This document shows, piece after piece, positions 20,172 through 29,637 of a DNA stretch of 64,000 nucleotides. The stretch's first letter is position 1; each line of letters starts with the position of its first letter. A model generated the notes under the pieces. That model ran no database searches, was not told the origin of the DNA, and saw nothing but the letters and a program-made list of their open reading frames with translations. A program made the translations under genes and the position numbers. Source of the stretch: Kiloniellaceae bacterium. GTDB lineage: Bacteria > Pseudomonadota > Alphaproteobacteria > Kiloniellales > Kiloniellaceae. The stretch spans positions 1-64,000 of the forward strand of contig JAJFGK010000035.1 in assembly GCA_021776195.1 (NCBI GenBank), read 5' to 3'.

Positions 20172-22087
20172 GATCCGGTCTCCAGAAGAACCTCGATGGC
20201 CGCTTCGATCTCGTCGATGTGGAAGGGCTGGCCGGTCACCTTGTTCAGGCCTTCGGCCGGAATCAGGGTCTCGGCGCGCAGCAGGCTGCGCAGCTGGCCG
20301 GTGTTCATCTCCGGCACCAGGACGCGCTCGAAGCCGCCCAGCAGGTCGGCCAGGTTGGCCGGCAGCGGCCAGATGTGGCGCAGGTGGATATGGGCGACCG
20401 GACGGCCCCGTTCCAACTGGTTGGAGACGGCGCGGCTGATCGGCCCAAAGGTCGAGCCCCAGCCGACGATGGCCAGGGGGCCGCTTTGCGGGCCCGCCTC
20501 GACTGTCTGGGCGGGAATGTCCTTGGCGATGCCGGCGATCTTGTCGTGGCGAAAATCGGTCATGGCCTGGTGGTTGGCCGGATCGTAAGAGATGTTGCCG
20601 CTGCCCGACTGGCGCTCGATGCCGCCGATGCGGTGCTGCAATCCGGGCGTCCCCGGCACCGCCCAGGGCCGGGCCAGGGTCGCGGGATCGCGCGAGAAGG
20701 GCTCGAACCCGTCGGCCTGGGAGGCAAACCGGGCCGGAAAGCGCGGCAGACTCGCCGGGTCGGGCAGGCCCCAGGGCTCCGAGGCGTTGGCAATGTAGCC
20801 GTCGGTCAGGACGATGACCGGGGTCATGTAGCGGATCGCCAGGCGGACCGCCTCCATGGCCACGTGAAAGCAATCGCCCGGTGAACTGGCGGCCAGGACC
20901 GCGAGCGGGCTGTCGGCGTTGCGCCCGTAGACGGCCTGATAGAGGTCGGACTGCTCGGTCTTGGTCGGCATGCCGGTCGAAGGGCCGGCCCGCTGGGCAT
21001 TGACAATGACCAGGGGCAGCTCGGCGGCAATCGCCAGGCCGATCGCCTCGCCCTTCAGGGCGATGCCGGGACCCGACGAGGAGGTCACCCCCAGCTTGCC
21101 GGCATAGGATCCGCCAATGGCGGCGCAGACCGCGGCGATTTCGTCCTCGGCCTGGAAGGTGGTCACGCCGAGATGCTTCAGGCGCGCCAGGGCGTGCAGC
21201 AGGGTCGAGGCCGGGGTGATCGGATAGGAACAGAACAGCAGCTCCAACGCGGCGGCCTCGGCGCCGGCGAGAAGGCCCCAGGCCATCGCCTCCTGGCCGG
21301 TCACGTTGCGGTAGAGGCCGGGCGCGATCTCGGCCCGGGGCACCGTGACCGCGACATCCTCGAAGCCGAGTTCCGCGGTTTCGCCATAGGCGTGACCGGC
21401 ATCCAGCGCGGCGATATTACCTTCCGCGATGTCCGGGCGGGTCTTGAACTTGGCGCTCAGCCAGTCCCGGGTCACCTGGCGGTCGCGGTCATAGATCCAA
21501 CTCACCAGACCCAGCGCCCACATGTTCTTGCAGCGCAGGCCCTCCTTCTTGCCGAGCCCGCTGGCCTTGACCGCCTCCAGGGTCATGCGGGTCATGTCGA
21601 GCTCGATCACCCGGTAGGCAGAGAGGCTGCCGTCGCCGCGCGGATCCGCGCCGTAGCCCGCCTTGGCCAGGCCCTTGGCCGTGAAGGCGCCGCTGTCGAG
21701 CAGGACCGTGCCGCCGGGGCGCAGGGCCGGCAGCTCGACCTTCAAGGCAGCCGGGTTCATCGCCACCAGCAGGTCGATGGCATCGCCCGCGGTCTTGATC
21801 GTCCGGGCACCGAAGTTGATCTGGAAGGCGGAGACGCCAAAGAGCGTGCCGGCGGGCGCCCGGATCTCGGCCGGAAAGTCGGGGAAGGTCGCCAGGTTAT
21901 TGCCGGCCAGGGCGGTCGCCAGGGTGAACTGGCCGCCGGTCAGCTGCATGCCGTCGCCCGAGTCGCCGGCAAAGCGCACCACCGCCGATTCGACCGTGCG
22001 CCGGGGCCGTGGTTCAGATCCCAGGGCCGTGGGCCCCTGGTCCAGGTCTATCTGGCCTTCGGGCCCATCCATCCACTCGATCCTCAC
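20168..22087 (-). CDS. korA: 2-oxoacid:ferredoxin oxidoreductase, fused gamma-alpha subunit
   Basis: A 639-residue protein. Residues about 30-215 are the gamma domain (VVRFAGDSGDGMQLTGGQF), and residues about 260-639 the pyrimidine-binding alpha domain with CSYPITPASTLLH, EDEIAAVCAAIGGSYAGK, SSSGPGIALKGE and QRAGPSTGMPTKTEQSDL. This two-subunit layout is typical of aerobic alphaproteobacterial and actinobacterial KorAB enzymes, which feed the TCA cycle and make reduced ferredoxin. Transcribed first in the operon. Confidence 0.9.
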
Positions 22088-22296
22088 TGTTCCGGTCTCA
22101 AGCTATCTGGCACCGTGACGCTTGATAAACAAGCCCGGCCGAACGCGGCGGCCGGTTGCGAAAGGGCCGCGATCATAGCGAACCCAGGCAGCCTTGCAAG
22201 CGACCGGGACCGCCGATCCGAGGCCCTCTCGATCATAGAAGATGACGGCAGGAAGGCCCGGGTGTAACCTGCCAGGATCATGATGCGAGGTCAGTC

Positions 22297-22821
22297 ATGC
22301 GCAGCGCCCTAGTCGCCGAATTCGACCGTCTGGAGACACTGCGGCTCGAAGAAGGGCCGACCGTCCCCAACAGTCCCTTGCCGGTGCTGGTTTATCGCCA
22401 GGTGTTGGATCAAGGGGAAGTCGGAGACGCGGATGCGGTGCAGGCGCTCTTCGCGGCCCACGGCTGGTCGCGTTCCTGGGTGAACGGTGTCTTCACGCAT
22501 CACCATTTTCACGCCACCGCGCACGAGGCCCTGGGGATCGTCCGGGGCTGGGCCGAGCTACGGCTCGGCGGCCCGACGGGGCCGGCGGCGCGGGTCGAGG
22601 CCGGCGACGTTGTGGTGCTCCCGGCCGGGACCGGCCACCGGAATCTGGGGCAGGGCGATGGCTTTCTCTGCGTCGGCGCCTATCCCGACGGCCAGAGCCC
22701 GGACCAGCACGAGGAGGGTGCCGACCTCGGCGCACTCAAGCCGGTGATCGCCGGCGTCGGGCGGCCGGCGCAGGACCCGGTCTTTGGCGGTGCCGGCCTG
22801 CTGTGCCGTCACTGGCCTTAG
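22297..22821 (+). CDS. Cupin-domain protein (YjlB-like)
   Basis: A 174-residue single-cupin protein. Metal motifs are visible: HHHFHATAHEALG (His ligands) and the second motif EAGDVVVLPAGTGHRNLG. Layout and VGAYPDGQSPDQ match the YjlB-type cupin family, whose function is not established. Lies alone on the plus strand between korA and the kinase, with short flanking gaps. Confidence 0.85.
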   Translation: MRSALVAEFDRLETLRLEEGPTVPNSPLPVLVYRQVLDQGEVGDADAVQALFAAHGWSRSWVNGVFTHHHFHATAHEALGIVRGWAELRLGGPTGPAARVEAGDVVVLPAGTGHRNLGQGDGFLCVGAYPDGQSPDQHEEGADLGALKPVIAGVGRPAQDPVFGGAGLLCRHWP

Positions 22822-22878
22822 AACCCATTCGTTACGAGGCAAATCCGAGGCCCGGTCTGCTATCTCGGGTCTCGGATC

Positions 22879-25434
22879 CTATGGCTGCAGGGCCTCAAAA
22901 AGAGTCCGGGCCAGCACGGATTTTCTGAAGGGTTTTTGGAGCAGGTCCTGACCGGATACCCCGTGGCTGACGAGACCGGCGTTCTCGGCGGAAAAGCCGG
23001 ACATGAACACCACCGCGAGCCTTGGTGCTTGAGCGATGGCTTCGCGCGCAAAGGCCGGGCCACTCAAGCCGCCGGGCAGGACGATGTCGGTCAACAAGAG
23101 GTCGACGTCGCGGTTTTTCGCCAGGACTAACCGCGCGGCCAGGGCGCTGGGTGCCTCGATCACCCGGTAGTTAAGTTCTTCCAGCATCCTGATCGCAATG
23201 CGGCGCATATCGGCATTGTCCTCGACGACCAGGACCAACTGGCCTCGACCGCGGGGCAATTCGTCCGGGTCGGCCGATTGGTGCGGATTCTCTTCCTCGT
23301 CGTGCCTGGGCAGATAGATTCGCACGATGGTGCCGCGGCCCTCTTCGCTCTCGAAGGCGATGTGTCCGCCGGATTGCTTGGCGAATCCATAGACCATGGA
23401 GAGACCCAGCCCGGAGCCCCGGCCGAAGGCTTTGGTGGTAAAGAAAGGCTCGATCGCTCGTTCCCTTGCCGTCCCTGACATGCCCACGCCGGTATCGGCC
23501 ACTGACAGCACCACATAGTCGCCCGCCCGCATTTCGGGCAGCGCCGCAGCCGCGGCCTCGTCGAGCCGAATGTTCGCGCAATCGATCGTCAGCTTGCCGC
23601 CCTCGGGCATGGCATCGCGCGCATTGATGGCCAGGTTCAGGAGCGCGTCCTCGACCTGTTCCGGGTCGGCGGCGGCGTTCCAGAGGTCGACCGCGTAGCG
23701 GGTCTCGACCTTGATCGTCGCCCCGAGAGCGCGCTTCAGCAGTTTCATGACCGCCTCGATCCGTTTCGCCAGATCGACCGAGCGCGGTTGCAGGAACTGC
23801 TGGCGCGAGAAGGCCAGAAGGCTCTGAGTCAGCTCCGCGCCGCGCTCCGCGGCACGCAGTATCGGGGCAACCAACTCTCTGCCTGACTGAACACGTTCAT
23901 CCAAGAGCTCAGCGTAGCCTTGGATGATGCCCAGCAAATTGTTGAAGTCGTGCGCCACGCCGCCGGTGAGTTGATCGATCGATTCCATTTTTTGAACGTG
24001 ACGCAGCAGCAGCTCGGAGCGCTTGGCTTCGGTGATATCGCTGGTCAGGCTACAGATCCCAATGATCTGGCCCGCGTCGTCGCGCAGGGGAAATTTCGAG
24101 CTCAGGAAGTAGCTGATGGTCCCCTCCCAGTCCTCGGCGATTTCCTGTTGTTTTGGCAGCCCCGTCGCCAGAACCTCCCGGTCGGCCGCCAGGTACTGGG
24201 CGCCGACCTCGGGCGGCAGTACGTCGATCGCCGTGAGCCCGATACACTCTTCGGGCGTCATTCCGGTATAGTCCGTGACATTGGCGCTAACCGCCATGAC
24301 CCGACAGTCGGTATCCTTGAGCGCGATCAGGATGGGCGTGTTGTCGAGAATCGCACGCAGCCAGGCGTCCCGGACACGCGAGGTCTCGTCGATTTTCCTG
24401 CGGAGGGTGATGTCGCTGCTGATACCGACCACCCCGCCTTCGCGCGTGCGCCGCGCGCTCACCAACAGCCAGCGATCGTTGCGGAGCTGCATTTCGAAGG
24501 GCTCTCCCGGATTGCGATAGCGCGCCAGAAGAGACTCTGCCCGCTCGTCGATGTCGTCTTCCTTGCCGGCCTGCGCCGCGGGAACCACGACCTTGGCCGC
24601 GGTGGCCCGCAGCAGGTCTTTCAGCAAGGTGCGCGGCACTAGGAACTCGGCGAGATCGGCGTGCTGTTCGCGGAAACTGCCGTTGCAGAGCACCATCCGT
24701 TCCTCGGCGTCGAACAGGATGAAGCCCTCGGAGCTGCTCTCGATCGCATCGTAGAGCCGGGTTTGACTCCGGCGCAGCGCCGCCTCGGCCACCACCAGCG
24801 CCAGGGTGCGCTGTTGGGTCGTTCGATCCAGCGACGCGCGCGCGTCCTTCAAGGCGGCTTGGGTTCTGTTGCGCTGGGTCACGTCCTGCAGGAACCCGAC
24901 CGAGCGCCGCAGGCTGCCGCTCTCGTCGAAGACCCGCTGCGCGACCTCGCGCACTTCGATGACCGAACCGTCAGCCCGAAGCAGGCGGAACTCCTGATTC
25001 CGGCCCTTGGCCGGACTCTCCACGTCCCGCCACCCTGCCTCGACCCTGGCCCGATCCTCGGGGTGGACTTGCTCCAGAGCCGCGGCGGTCGAGGTCATGG
25101 TCGCGAGGTAGTCGTCGACCGTGACGCCATGCAGGCGGGCCAGCTCCTTCGAGCAATAGACGCAGCGGTCGGCGACTTCATCCCATTCCCAGTGGCCCAG
25201 CCGCGCCTGCTGCTCGGTCTCCTCGAAGAGCCTGCGGGTGTCGCGAAGCGTTGGGACCGACTCCCCTGGCGCGCCGGTTTCCTCGTTGGGCGGTCGCCCA
25301 AATTCCGCGGGCGGCATCAGGATTGCCAGGGTGGTGTCCTGGTCTGTAATGGCGATCGGGTCGCCGCCGTCGCGCAGTCCGGCGAGCAGATCCTCGAGGT
25401 TGCGCCGCACCTCGGCAAGGCCGATGCTCCGCAT
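22879..25434 (-). CDS. Hybrid PAS histidine kinase with Phd-antitoxin-like N-terminus
   Basis: An 851-residue cytoplasmic sensor. Residues 1-46 (MRSIGLAEVRRNLEDLLAGL followed by PIAITDQDTTLAILMPP) look like a Phd/YefM antitoxin DNA-binding fold. PAS domains are near 75-185, 222-343 and 355-463, a HisKA segment with GGVAHDFNNLLG (phospho-His near 493), a HATPase domain about 585-715 with NARDAM and DTGVGM, and a receiver at 730-850 with phospho-Asp in LLTDIVLPGG. No membrane segment is seen, so it senses a cytoplasmic cue. The start MRSIGLAEV follows GGGGGAAGGG. Its leader abuts the MITE at 25456-25728, which may affect its expression. Confidence 0.85.
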   Translation of the reverse strand: MRSIGLAEVRRNLEDLLAGLRDGGDPIAITDQDTTLAILMPPAEFGRPPNEETGAPGESVPTLRDTRRLFEETEQQARLGHWEWDEVADRCVYCSKELARLHGVTVDDYLATMTSTAAALEQVHPEDRARVEAGWRDVESPAKGRNQEFRLLRADGSVIEVREVAQRVFDESGSLRRSVGFLQDVTQRNRTQAALKDARASLDRTTQQRTLALVVAEAALRRSQTRLYDAIESSSEGFILFDAEERMVLCNGSFREQHADLAEFLVPRTLLKDLLRATAAKVVVPAAQAGKEDDIDERAESLLARYRNPGEPFEMQLRNDRWLLVSARRTREGGVVGISSDITLRRKIDETSRVRDAWLRAILDNTPILIALKDTDCRVMAVSANVTDYTGMTPEECIGLTAIDVLPPEVGAQYLAADREVLATGLPKQQEIAEDWEGTISYFLSSKFPLRDDAGQIIGICSLTSDITEAKRSELLLRHVQKMESIDQLTGGVAHDFNNLLGIIQGYAELLDERVQSGRELVAPILRAAERGAELTQSLLAFSRQQFLQPRSVDLAKRIEAVMKLLKRALGATIKVETRYAVDLWNAAADPEQVEDALLNLAINARDAMPEGGKLTIDCANIRLDEAAAAALPEMRAGDYVVLSVADTGVGMSGTARERAIEPFFTTKAFGRGSGLGLSMVYGFAKQSGGHIAFESEEGRGTIVRIYLPRHDEEENPHQSADPDELPRGRGQLVLVVEDNADMRRIAIRMLEELNYRVIEAPSALAARLVLAKNRDVDLLLTDIVLPGGLSGPAFAREAIAQAPRLAVVFMSGFSAENAGLVSHGVSGQDLLQKPFRKSVLARTLFEALQP

Positions 25435-25455
25435 GAAAAGCCCTTCCCCCTTTTG

Positions 25456-25728
25456 GAGCACTTCTTTGTTACACGGAACCATTTGATTGGTCATAGGCGA
25501 TCATTCGGGAAGGCGCGCTGTGCGGCGCGATGCTAAAGCATCGGGCAAGCAGCGGAACGCACCCCCATTGGGAGAGGGGGATCTCCTATGGCTCACCGAA
25601 GGCCGGGTTCTTTTGCCTTCTGGCCGCGTTCCGCTTCTCAAGCGATACGCGTATCGCTCTTCGAAGCGCGCCTTGCCAGAAGGCAAAATAATCCCGGTCA
25701 AATGCTTCCGTGTAACAAAGAAGTGCTC
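25456..25728. mobile_element. MITE copy 1 (non-autonomous, about 273 bp)
   Basis: Terminal inverted repeats of about 30 bases: the left end GAGCACTTCTTTGTTACACG mirrors the right end CGTGTAACAAAGAAGTGCTC, and the match continues inward to about CATTTGA/TCAAATG. The body contains a perfect GCGATACGCGTATCGC palindrome and no coding frame. A second, diverged copy is at 49539-49826, giving the family structure. It lies just upstream of the kinase leader. A target-site duplication could not be fixed. The autonomous partner element is not in the window. Confidence 0.85.
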
Positions 25729-25833
25729 TAGTGGCGGAAGCTTCTCACGGACGCGGATTCTTGCAAAGCGAGAGACCTCGAATCCCCCATCTCCCGGCGG
25801 AGGGGGCAATCTCTCCCGACAGGACGGGGTTGC

Positions 25834-26892
25834 CTATTCAGCGGCCGCCTTGCGCTCCTGAAAGGCCGGCAGGACTTCGTCGATGAAGAGCTTCAGCGAC
25901 TTCTTCTCTTGCTCCGGCGGCACACCGAAGGAGGCGTTGTAGCAGAAATAGTCGACGCCCAGATCCTCGTAAGGCTTCAGTTTGGCGATCGCCTCGTCGG
26001 GGGTGCCGAAGATCAGGTTGTCGAGAATGCGCTGGCGCTCGTACTCGGCGCCGTTCTTCAGGAGCGCCGGGTCGGGCTGCTGCGGGAAGCCGTCGATCAC
26101 CGGCGCCAGGTTGCGGAACAGGTTCTCGAACTGTCCGCCCTGGAACTGCAGGCACTTGATGTAGAAGTCGGCGTCTTCGGGCTTCCGGTAGACAGCGGTG
26201 TTGCGCATGGTCATGAAGCGGGGCCGCTTGACGCCGGGGTTGCGCGCCAGGGCCGCCTCGAACTGCTCCATGTACTTCTCGACTTCGTCGAAGGGCCGGG
26301 TCAACGCCCAGGACATGATATTGCAGCCGTGGCTCAGCGCCCAGTCGTAGGTGCCGGGGTCGCGCGCCGCGACCCAGAGCGGCGGATGGGGCTTTTGGAC
26401 CGGCTTGGGGCAGGAGGTGGTCTCGGGAAAGGACCAGTAGTGACCCTCGTGGGCATAGTCGCCCTGCCAGAGCTCCAGAAGGATCGGCAGCATCTCCTGC
26501 ATCACCGCCACGCCCTCGTTTTGGTGCATCCCGCCGGCCATGCGGTCGAACTCGCGCTGATAGGCGCCCTTGCCGATGCCGAACTCCAGGCGTCCGCCCG
26601 AGATCAGATCGAGCAGGGCGGCCTCGCCGGCCAGCTTGATCGGGTGCCAGTAGGGGGCGACCACCACGCCCGTGCCGAGCCGGATACGGTCGGTGTGATT
26701 GGCGAAATGGGTCAGCAGTTGGAAGGGGCCCGGGGCGATGGTCATCTCGATGGCGTGGTGTTCGGCCGCCCAGACGATGTCGAAGCCACCCTCGTCGGCC
26801 ATCTGCACCATCTCGGTGACATGATCGAGAATCGCGCGCATGTCCTGGTCGGGGCTCATGCGCGACATGTTGACGACGAGATTGAAACGCAT
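25834..26892 (-). CDS. LLM-class flavin-dependent monooxygenase
   Basis: A 352-residue luciferase-like monooxygenase. The N-terminus MRFNLVVNMSRM, WAAEHHAIEMTIAPGPF, RIRLGTGVVVAPYWHPIKLA and the GGRLEFGIGKGAYQREFDR segment fit the FMN-dependent LLM family. Substrates vary widely, including alkanesulfonates, nitrilotriacetate and other small organics, so the role is open. A strong GAGGAG site precedes the start. It is divergent from a LysR gene, 96 bp away, and is the likely target of that regulator. Confidence 0.88.
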   Translation of the reverse strand: MRFNLVVNMSRMSPDQDMRAILDHVTEMVQMADEGGFDIVWAAEHHAIEMTIAPGPFQLLTHFANHTDRIRLGTGVVVAPYWHPIKLAGEAALLDLISGGRLEFGIGKGAYQREFDRMAGGMHQNEGVAVMQEMLPILLELWQGDYAHEGHYWSFPETTSCPKPVQKPHPPLWVAARDPGTYDWALSHGCNIMSWALTRPFDEVEKYMEQFEAALARNPGVKRPRFMTMRNTAVYRKPEDADFYIKCLQFQGGQFENLFRNLAPVIDGFPQQPDPALLKNGAEYERQRILDNLIFGTPDEAIAKLKPYEDLGVDYFCYNASFGVPPEQEKKSLKLFIDEVLPAFQERKAAAE

Positions 26893-26953
26893 GGCGCGAC
26901 TCCTCTAAAACGGTCAGGGGGCATTTAAGGGGCAAGGCGTGCCGCGCGTAAAC

Positions 26954-26982
26954 TTGAAAAAGACTCAGGCTCGCGTAACAAT
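26954..26982 (+). promoter_or_regulatory. Candidate promoter of the LysR gene
   Basis: TTGAAA at 26954-26959, 17-base spacer, and AACAAT at 26977-26982. The predicted transcript start (about 26989) coincides with the ATG, so the mRNA may be leaderless. Sequence match only. Confidence 0.35.
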
Positions 26983-26988
26983 TCGGTC

Positions 26989-27897
26989 ATGCGAGACCTG
27001 CGCGCCCATCTGCCGCCCTTGAACGCCCTCGCCGCCTTCGAGGCGGCGGCACGGCTACTGAGCTTCACCAGGGCGGCCCAGGAACTGCAGGTCAGCCGCG
27101 AGTCGGTGAGCCGCCACGTGCGCAATCTGGAAGACCATCTGGGGTGCAAGCTCTTCCGCCGCCTCTATCGCGCCATCGCCCTGACCGAGGCCGGCGATCG
27201 TCTGTCCTTAGCGGTGCAGGACGGTCTGGGCACCATCGCCCAGGCCGCGGTCGAACTGCGGCAAGAGGGCGGGCGGGACAAGGTGGTCGTGAGCGCGACG
27301 ATTGCCATTGCGTCCTACTGGCTGACGCCGCGCCTGCCGCATTTTCGCGCCGCTCATCCCGGCACCGAGATTCGTGTCCTGGTCTCCGACTCGCCGCCCG
27401 ACCTGAACGCCGAGGCCATCGACCTGGGTCTAAGGTATGGCGATGGCAACTGGCCGGGTCTCGCCGCGACCCGGCTGTTCGAGACCACGACCTTCCTGGT
27501 CTGCGCCCCGGCCTACCTCGAGGCCGCTGGCCCCCTGGACGGTTCCGACGACCTGATTAACCATTCCCTGCTCAATCTCGAAGGTCCGAACCACGAAACC
27601 GAGGATTGGCAGTGGTGGTTCACCGGACTGGGCAGGGACGTCCCGCCGGGTCTCCGGCTGCTCAGCTTCGACAACTACGCCACGGTGATCCAGGCGGCGG
27701 TCGAGGGCCAAGGCGTCGCGCTCGGCTTCGGCGGTATCGTCGATGGCCTGGTCGAGAAGGGCGCCCTGATCCGGCCCCTCGAGACCACCTTGCGTCGCGG
27801 TCTCGCGGTCCACCTGGTCGTCCCCAAGCCGCTCCGCCTGACCCCCAGCGCGCAGCGCTTTCACGACTGGGTGCTGGCCGAGGCGGCGGTCGCCTGA
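26989..27897 (+). CDS. LysR-type regulator (GcvA-like)
   Basis: A 302-residue regulator. The winged helix-turn-helix is at residues about 7-65 (LPPLNALAAFEAAARLLSFT, QVSRESVSRHVRNLEDHLG), followed by the effector-binding domain. Residues 18-60 show the GcvA/AmpR-type helix-turn-helix spacing. It is divergently placed from the LLM monooxygenase gene and probably controls it, and perhaps itself. The effector is unknown. Confidence 0.9.
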   Translation: MRDLRAHLPPLNALAAFEAAARLLSFTRAAQELQVSRESVSRHVRNLEDHLGCKLFRRLYRAIALTEAGDRLSLAVQDGLGTIAQAAVELRQEGGRDKVVVSATIAIASYWLTPRLPHFRAAHPGTEIRVLVSDSPPDLNAEAIDLGLRYGDGNWPGLAATRLFETTTFLVCAPAYLEAAGPLDGSDDLINHSLLNLEGPNHETEDWQWWFTGLGRDVPPGLRLLSFDNYATVIQAAVEGQGVALGFGGIVDGLVEKGALIRPLETTLRRGLAVHLVVPKPLRLTPSAQRFHDWVLAEAAVA

Positions 27898-28005
27898 CCG
27901 CAAATCTGCGCGCCGCAGCGCGGCGATCTCGCGAGCAATTTCAACTCTTTAGGAAAAATTTCTCCGCGGATTCAACAAATGTGAAAAAAAGGTTACAAAA
28001 ATGAG

Positions 28006-28034
28006 TTGCAACATTTCGATAAATTGCACATAGT
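28006..28034 (+). promoter_or_regulatory. Candidate promoter of the curli cluster
   Basis: TTGCAA at 28006-28011, a 17-base spacer and CATAGT at 28029-28034 in an AT-rich 220-bp gap before csgF. It is the best-matching sigma70-type pair there. Expected start is about 28041, giving a leader of roughly 80 bases. Confidence 0.4.
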
Positions 28035-28119
28035 TAATCCGGTGAGCAGAATACAGACGGCAAATAGCGGTAATGTGTTGCTCGTACACGCGGCTTCAGT
28101 TTCTAGGTAGAGATCGGTC

Positions 28120-28563
28120 ATGAGTGCAAGAATCTTCCCGGCAATCGCCTTGTTCTTCGCCTACACCAGCGTCGCCAGTGCGCAGGAGCTTGTCTACACG
28201 CCGGTCAGCCCGACGTTCGGCGGCAACGCATTCAACTCGTCGCATGTTCTGGCGATTGCCGAGATCCACCGGCCGGACCCGCCGAGCGCAAGCTCGTCGG
28301 ATGGCATCGCGGGCGCCGGAAGCACGCAAACCGACTTCTTCATCAGACAGCTCGAGTCCCGAATTCTTTCGCGCCTGTCTTCGGACATCACCGAGGCGAT
28401 CTTCGGCGAGGGCGCGGATCCCAGCGGCACATTCTCCTTCAACGATACGACGCTGAACTTCGAGACCCTGCTCGACGGAACGATTCTCGTGAGTATCGTC
28501 GATAGCACAACAGGCGAAGTAACAACGATAGAGGTGCCAACCTTTCTGACGGGATCGAACTAA
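28120..28563 (+). CDS. csgF: Curli assembly protein CsgF
   Basis: A 147-residue exported protein with a signal peptide (about 1-21, cleavage after SVASA). The mature N-terminus ELVYTPVSPTFGGNAFNSSH is the hallmark of CsgF, which sits in the CsgG pore on the outer membrane and guides nucleation of curlin. The C-terminal part has the acidic, Gly/Thr-rich strand typical of the family. First gene of the cluster; it has an AGGTAGAG ribosome site. Confidence 0.9.
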   Translation: MSARIFPAIALFFAYTSVASAQELVYTPVSPTFGGNAFNSSHVLAIAEIHRPDPPSASSSDGIAGAGSTQTDFFIRQLESRILSRLSSDITEAIFGEGADPSGTFSFNDTTLNFETLLDGTILVSIVDSTTGEVTTIEVPTFLTGSN

Positions 28564-28575
28564 CGGCAGCCCTTG

Positions 28576-28668
28576 GCTGTCGAACAAAACAAGTGTGCAG
28601 CAACTAGCTGTCGAATAAACAAAGTGTGCAGCAGTTAGCTGTCGAACAAATTGAGTGTGTGGGGACGT
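28576..28668 (+). repeat. 31-bp tandem repeat, about three copies
   Basis: Three direct copies at 28576, 28607 and 28638, each beginning GCTGTCGAAYAAA and containing AGTGTG, with a 31-base period. They fill the gap between csgF and csgG, and the csgG start lies just past the third copy. It could modulate csgG translation or be a polymorphic microsatellite. Confidence 0.9.
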
Positions 28669-28671
28669 TAG

Positions 28672-29637
28672 GTGACTTCGTATGCTAGAAATAGCCGCTT
28701 CCTGCGGTATGCCGCCACGGTTGTCCTGTTGTCAGTTCTGGCAGGTTGCGTGGGGCCTCCGCCGCCCGGAGCCTTCCGCGAGCCGGAACTGATCCCGGAG
28801 ACCGTGACGCAGTCCGTGCTCAGGGACCTGCCGCTGCCGGTCGGGCCGATCCCGGTTGCGGTCTACAGGTTCGAGGACCAGACCGGGCAGTTCAAACCGC
28901 AGGCCAACGTGCAGACCCTCTCGCGCGCGGTCTCACAGGGCGGCGTCGCGATCCTGGTTCAGGCGCTGCAAGATTCTGGTCGGGGCGGTTGGTTCACCGT
29001 CCTCGAGCGGCACGGTCTCGACAATCTCTTGAAAGAGCGCCAGATCATCCAGGAGATGCGCGCGCGCTATCTCGGCGAAAGCACCATCAACCCTCAGGCC
29101 CTGCCGCCGCTGCTCTTCGCGGGCATCATCCTCGAGGGCGGCATCGTCGGCTTCGACACCAACACGCTGACCGGCGGGGCCGGCGCGCACTTCCTCGGCA
29201 TCGGTGGCGATGTCGAATATCGACAGAACACCGTCACGGTCAACCTGCGTGGTGTGAGCGTGAAAACCGGCGAAATCCTGGCCAACGTCACGGTGTCAAA
29301 GACTCTTGTTTCGATGTCGCTCCAGGGCAGCGCGTTCAAATTTATCAGCTTCGACCAGTTGCTCGAGGCCGAGGCCGGCGTCACCACCAACGAGCCGGGA
29401 GTGCTGGCGCTGCGCCGGACCGTCGAGAAGGCGGTGCACTCGCTGATCCTCGAGGGCGCGGAGTCCGGACTCTGGGCGTTCGCCGATCCCGACGCGGCGG
29501 CCGCGCTGATCAACGATTACAGGATCGAGACCTCGACCACGCCCGAGTTGTCCTATCGCTCGGCGGAAGGCAGCGAAACCGTCGCCGCCGCGGCACCCAC
29601 AGACGGCTTGGCCCCGGTCAGGACCAACACGCCATGA
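28672..29637 (+). CDS. csgG: Curli secretion channel lipoprotein CsgG
   Basis: A 321-residue lipoprotein. The signal peptide ends in the lipobox LAGC with Cys26. CsgG domains are seen in PIPVAVYRFEDQTGQFKPQ, the transmembrane-hairpin region around GGFDTNT/YRQNTVTVNLRGVSV and the later VNLRGVSVKTGEILANVTVS. It forms the nonameric outer-membrane pore that exports curlin. The start is a GTG, 4 bases after the tandem repeat. A Thr/Ala/Pro-rich C-terminal tail follows the conserved fold. Confidence 0.9.
   Translation: MTSYARNSRFLRYAATVVLLSVLAGCVGPPPPGAFREPELIPETVTQSVLRDLPLPVGPIPVAVYRFEDQTGQFKPQANVQTLSRAVSQGGVAILVQALQDSGRGGWFTVLERHGLDNLLKERQIIQEMRARYLGESTINPQALPPLLFAGIILEGGIVGFDTNTLTGGAGAHFLGIGGDVEYRQNTVTVNLRGVSVKTGEILANVTVSKTLVSMSLQGSAFKFISFDQLLEAEAGVTTNEPGVLALRRTVEKAVHSLILEGAESGLWAFADPDAAAALINDYRIETSTTPELSYRSAEGSETVAAAAPTDGLAPVRTNTP

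Noticed and set aside
28576..28668. 31-bp repeats as a CRISPR array
   Set aside because: Copies are directly adjacent with no spacers, so it is a tandem repeat.
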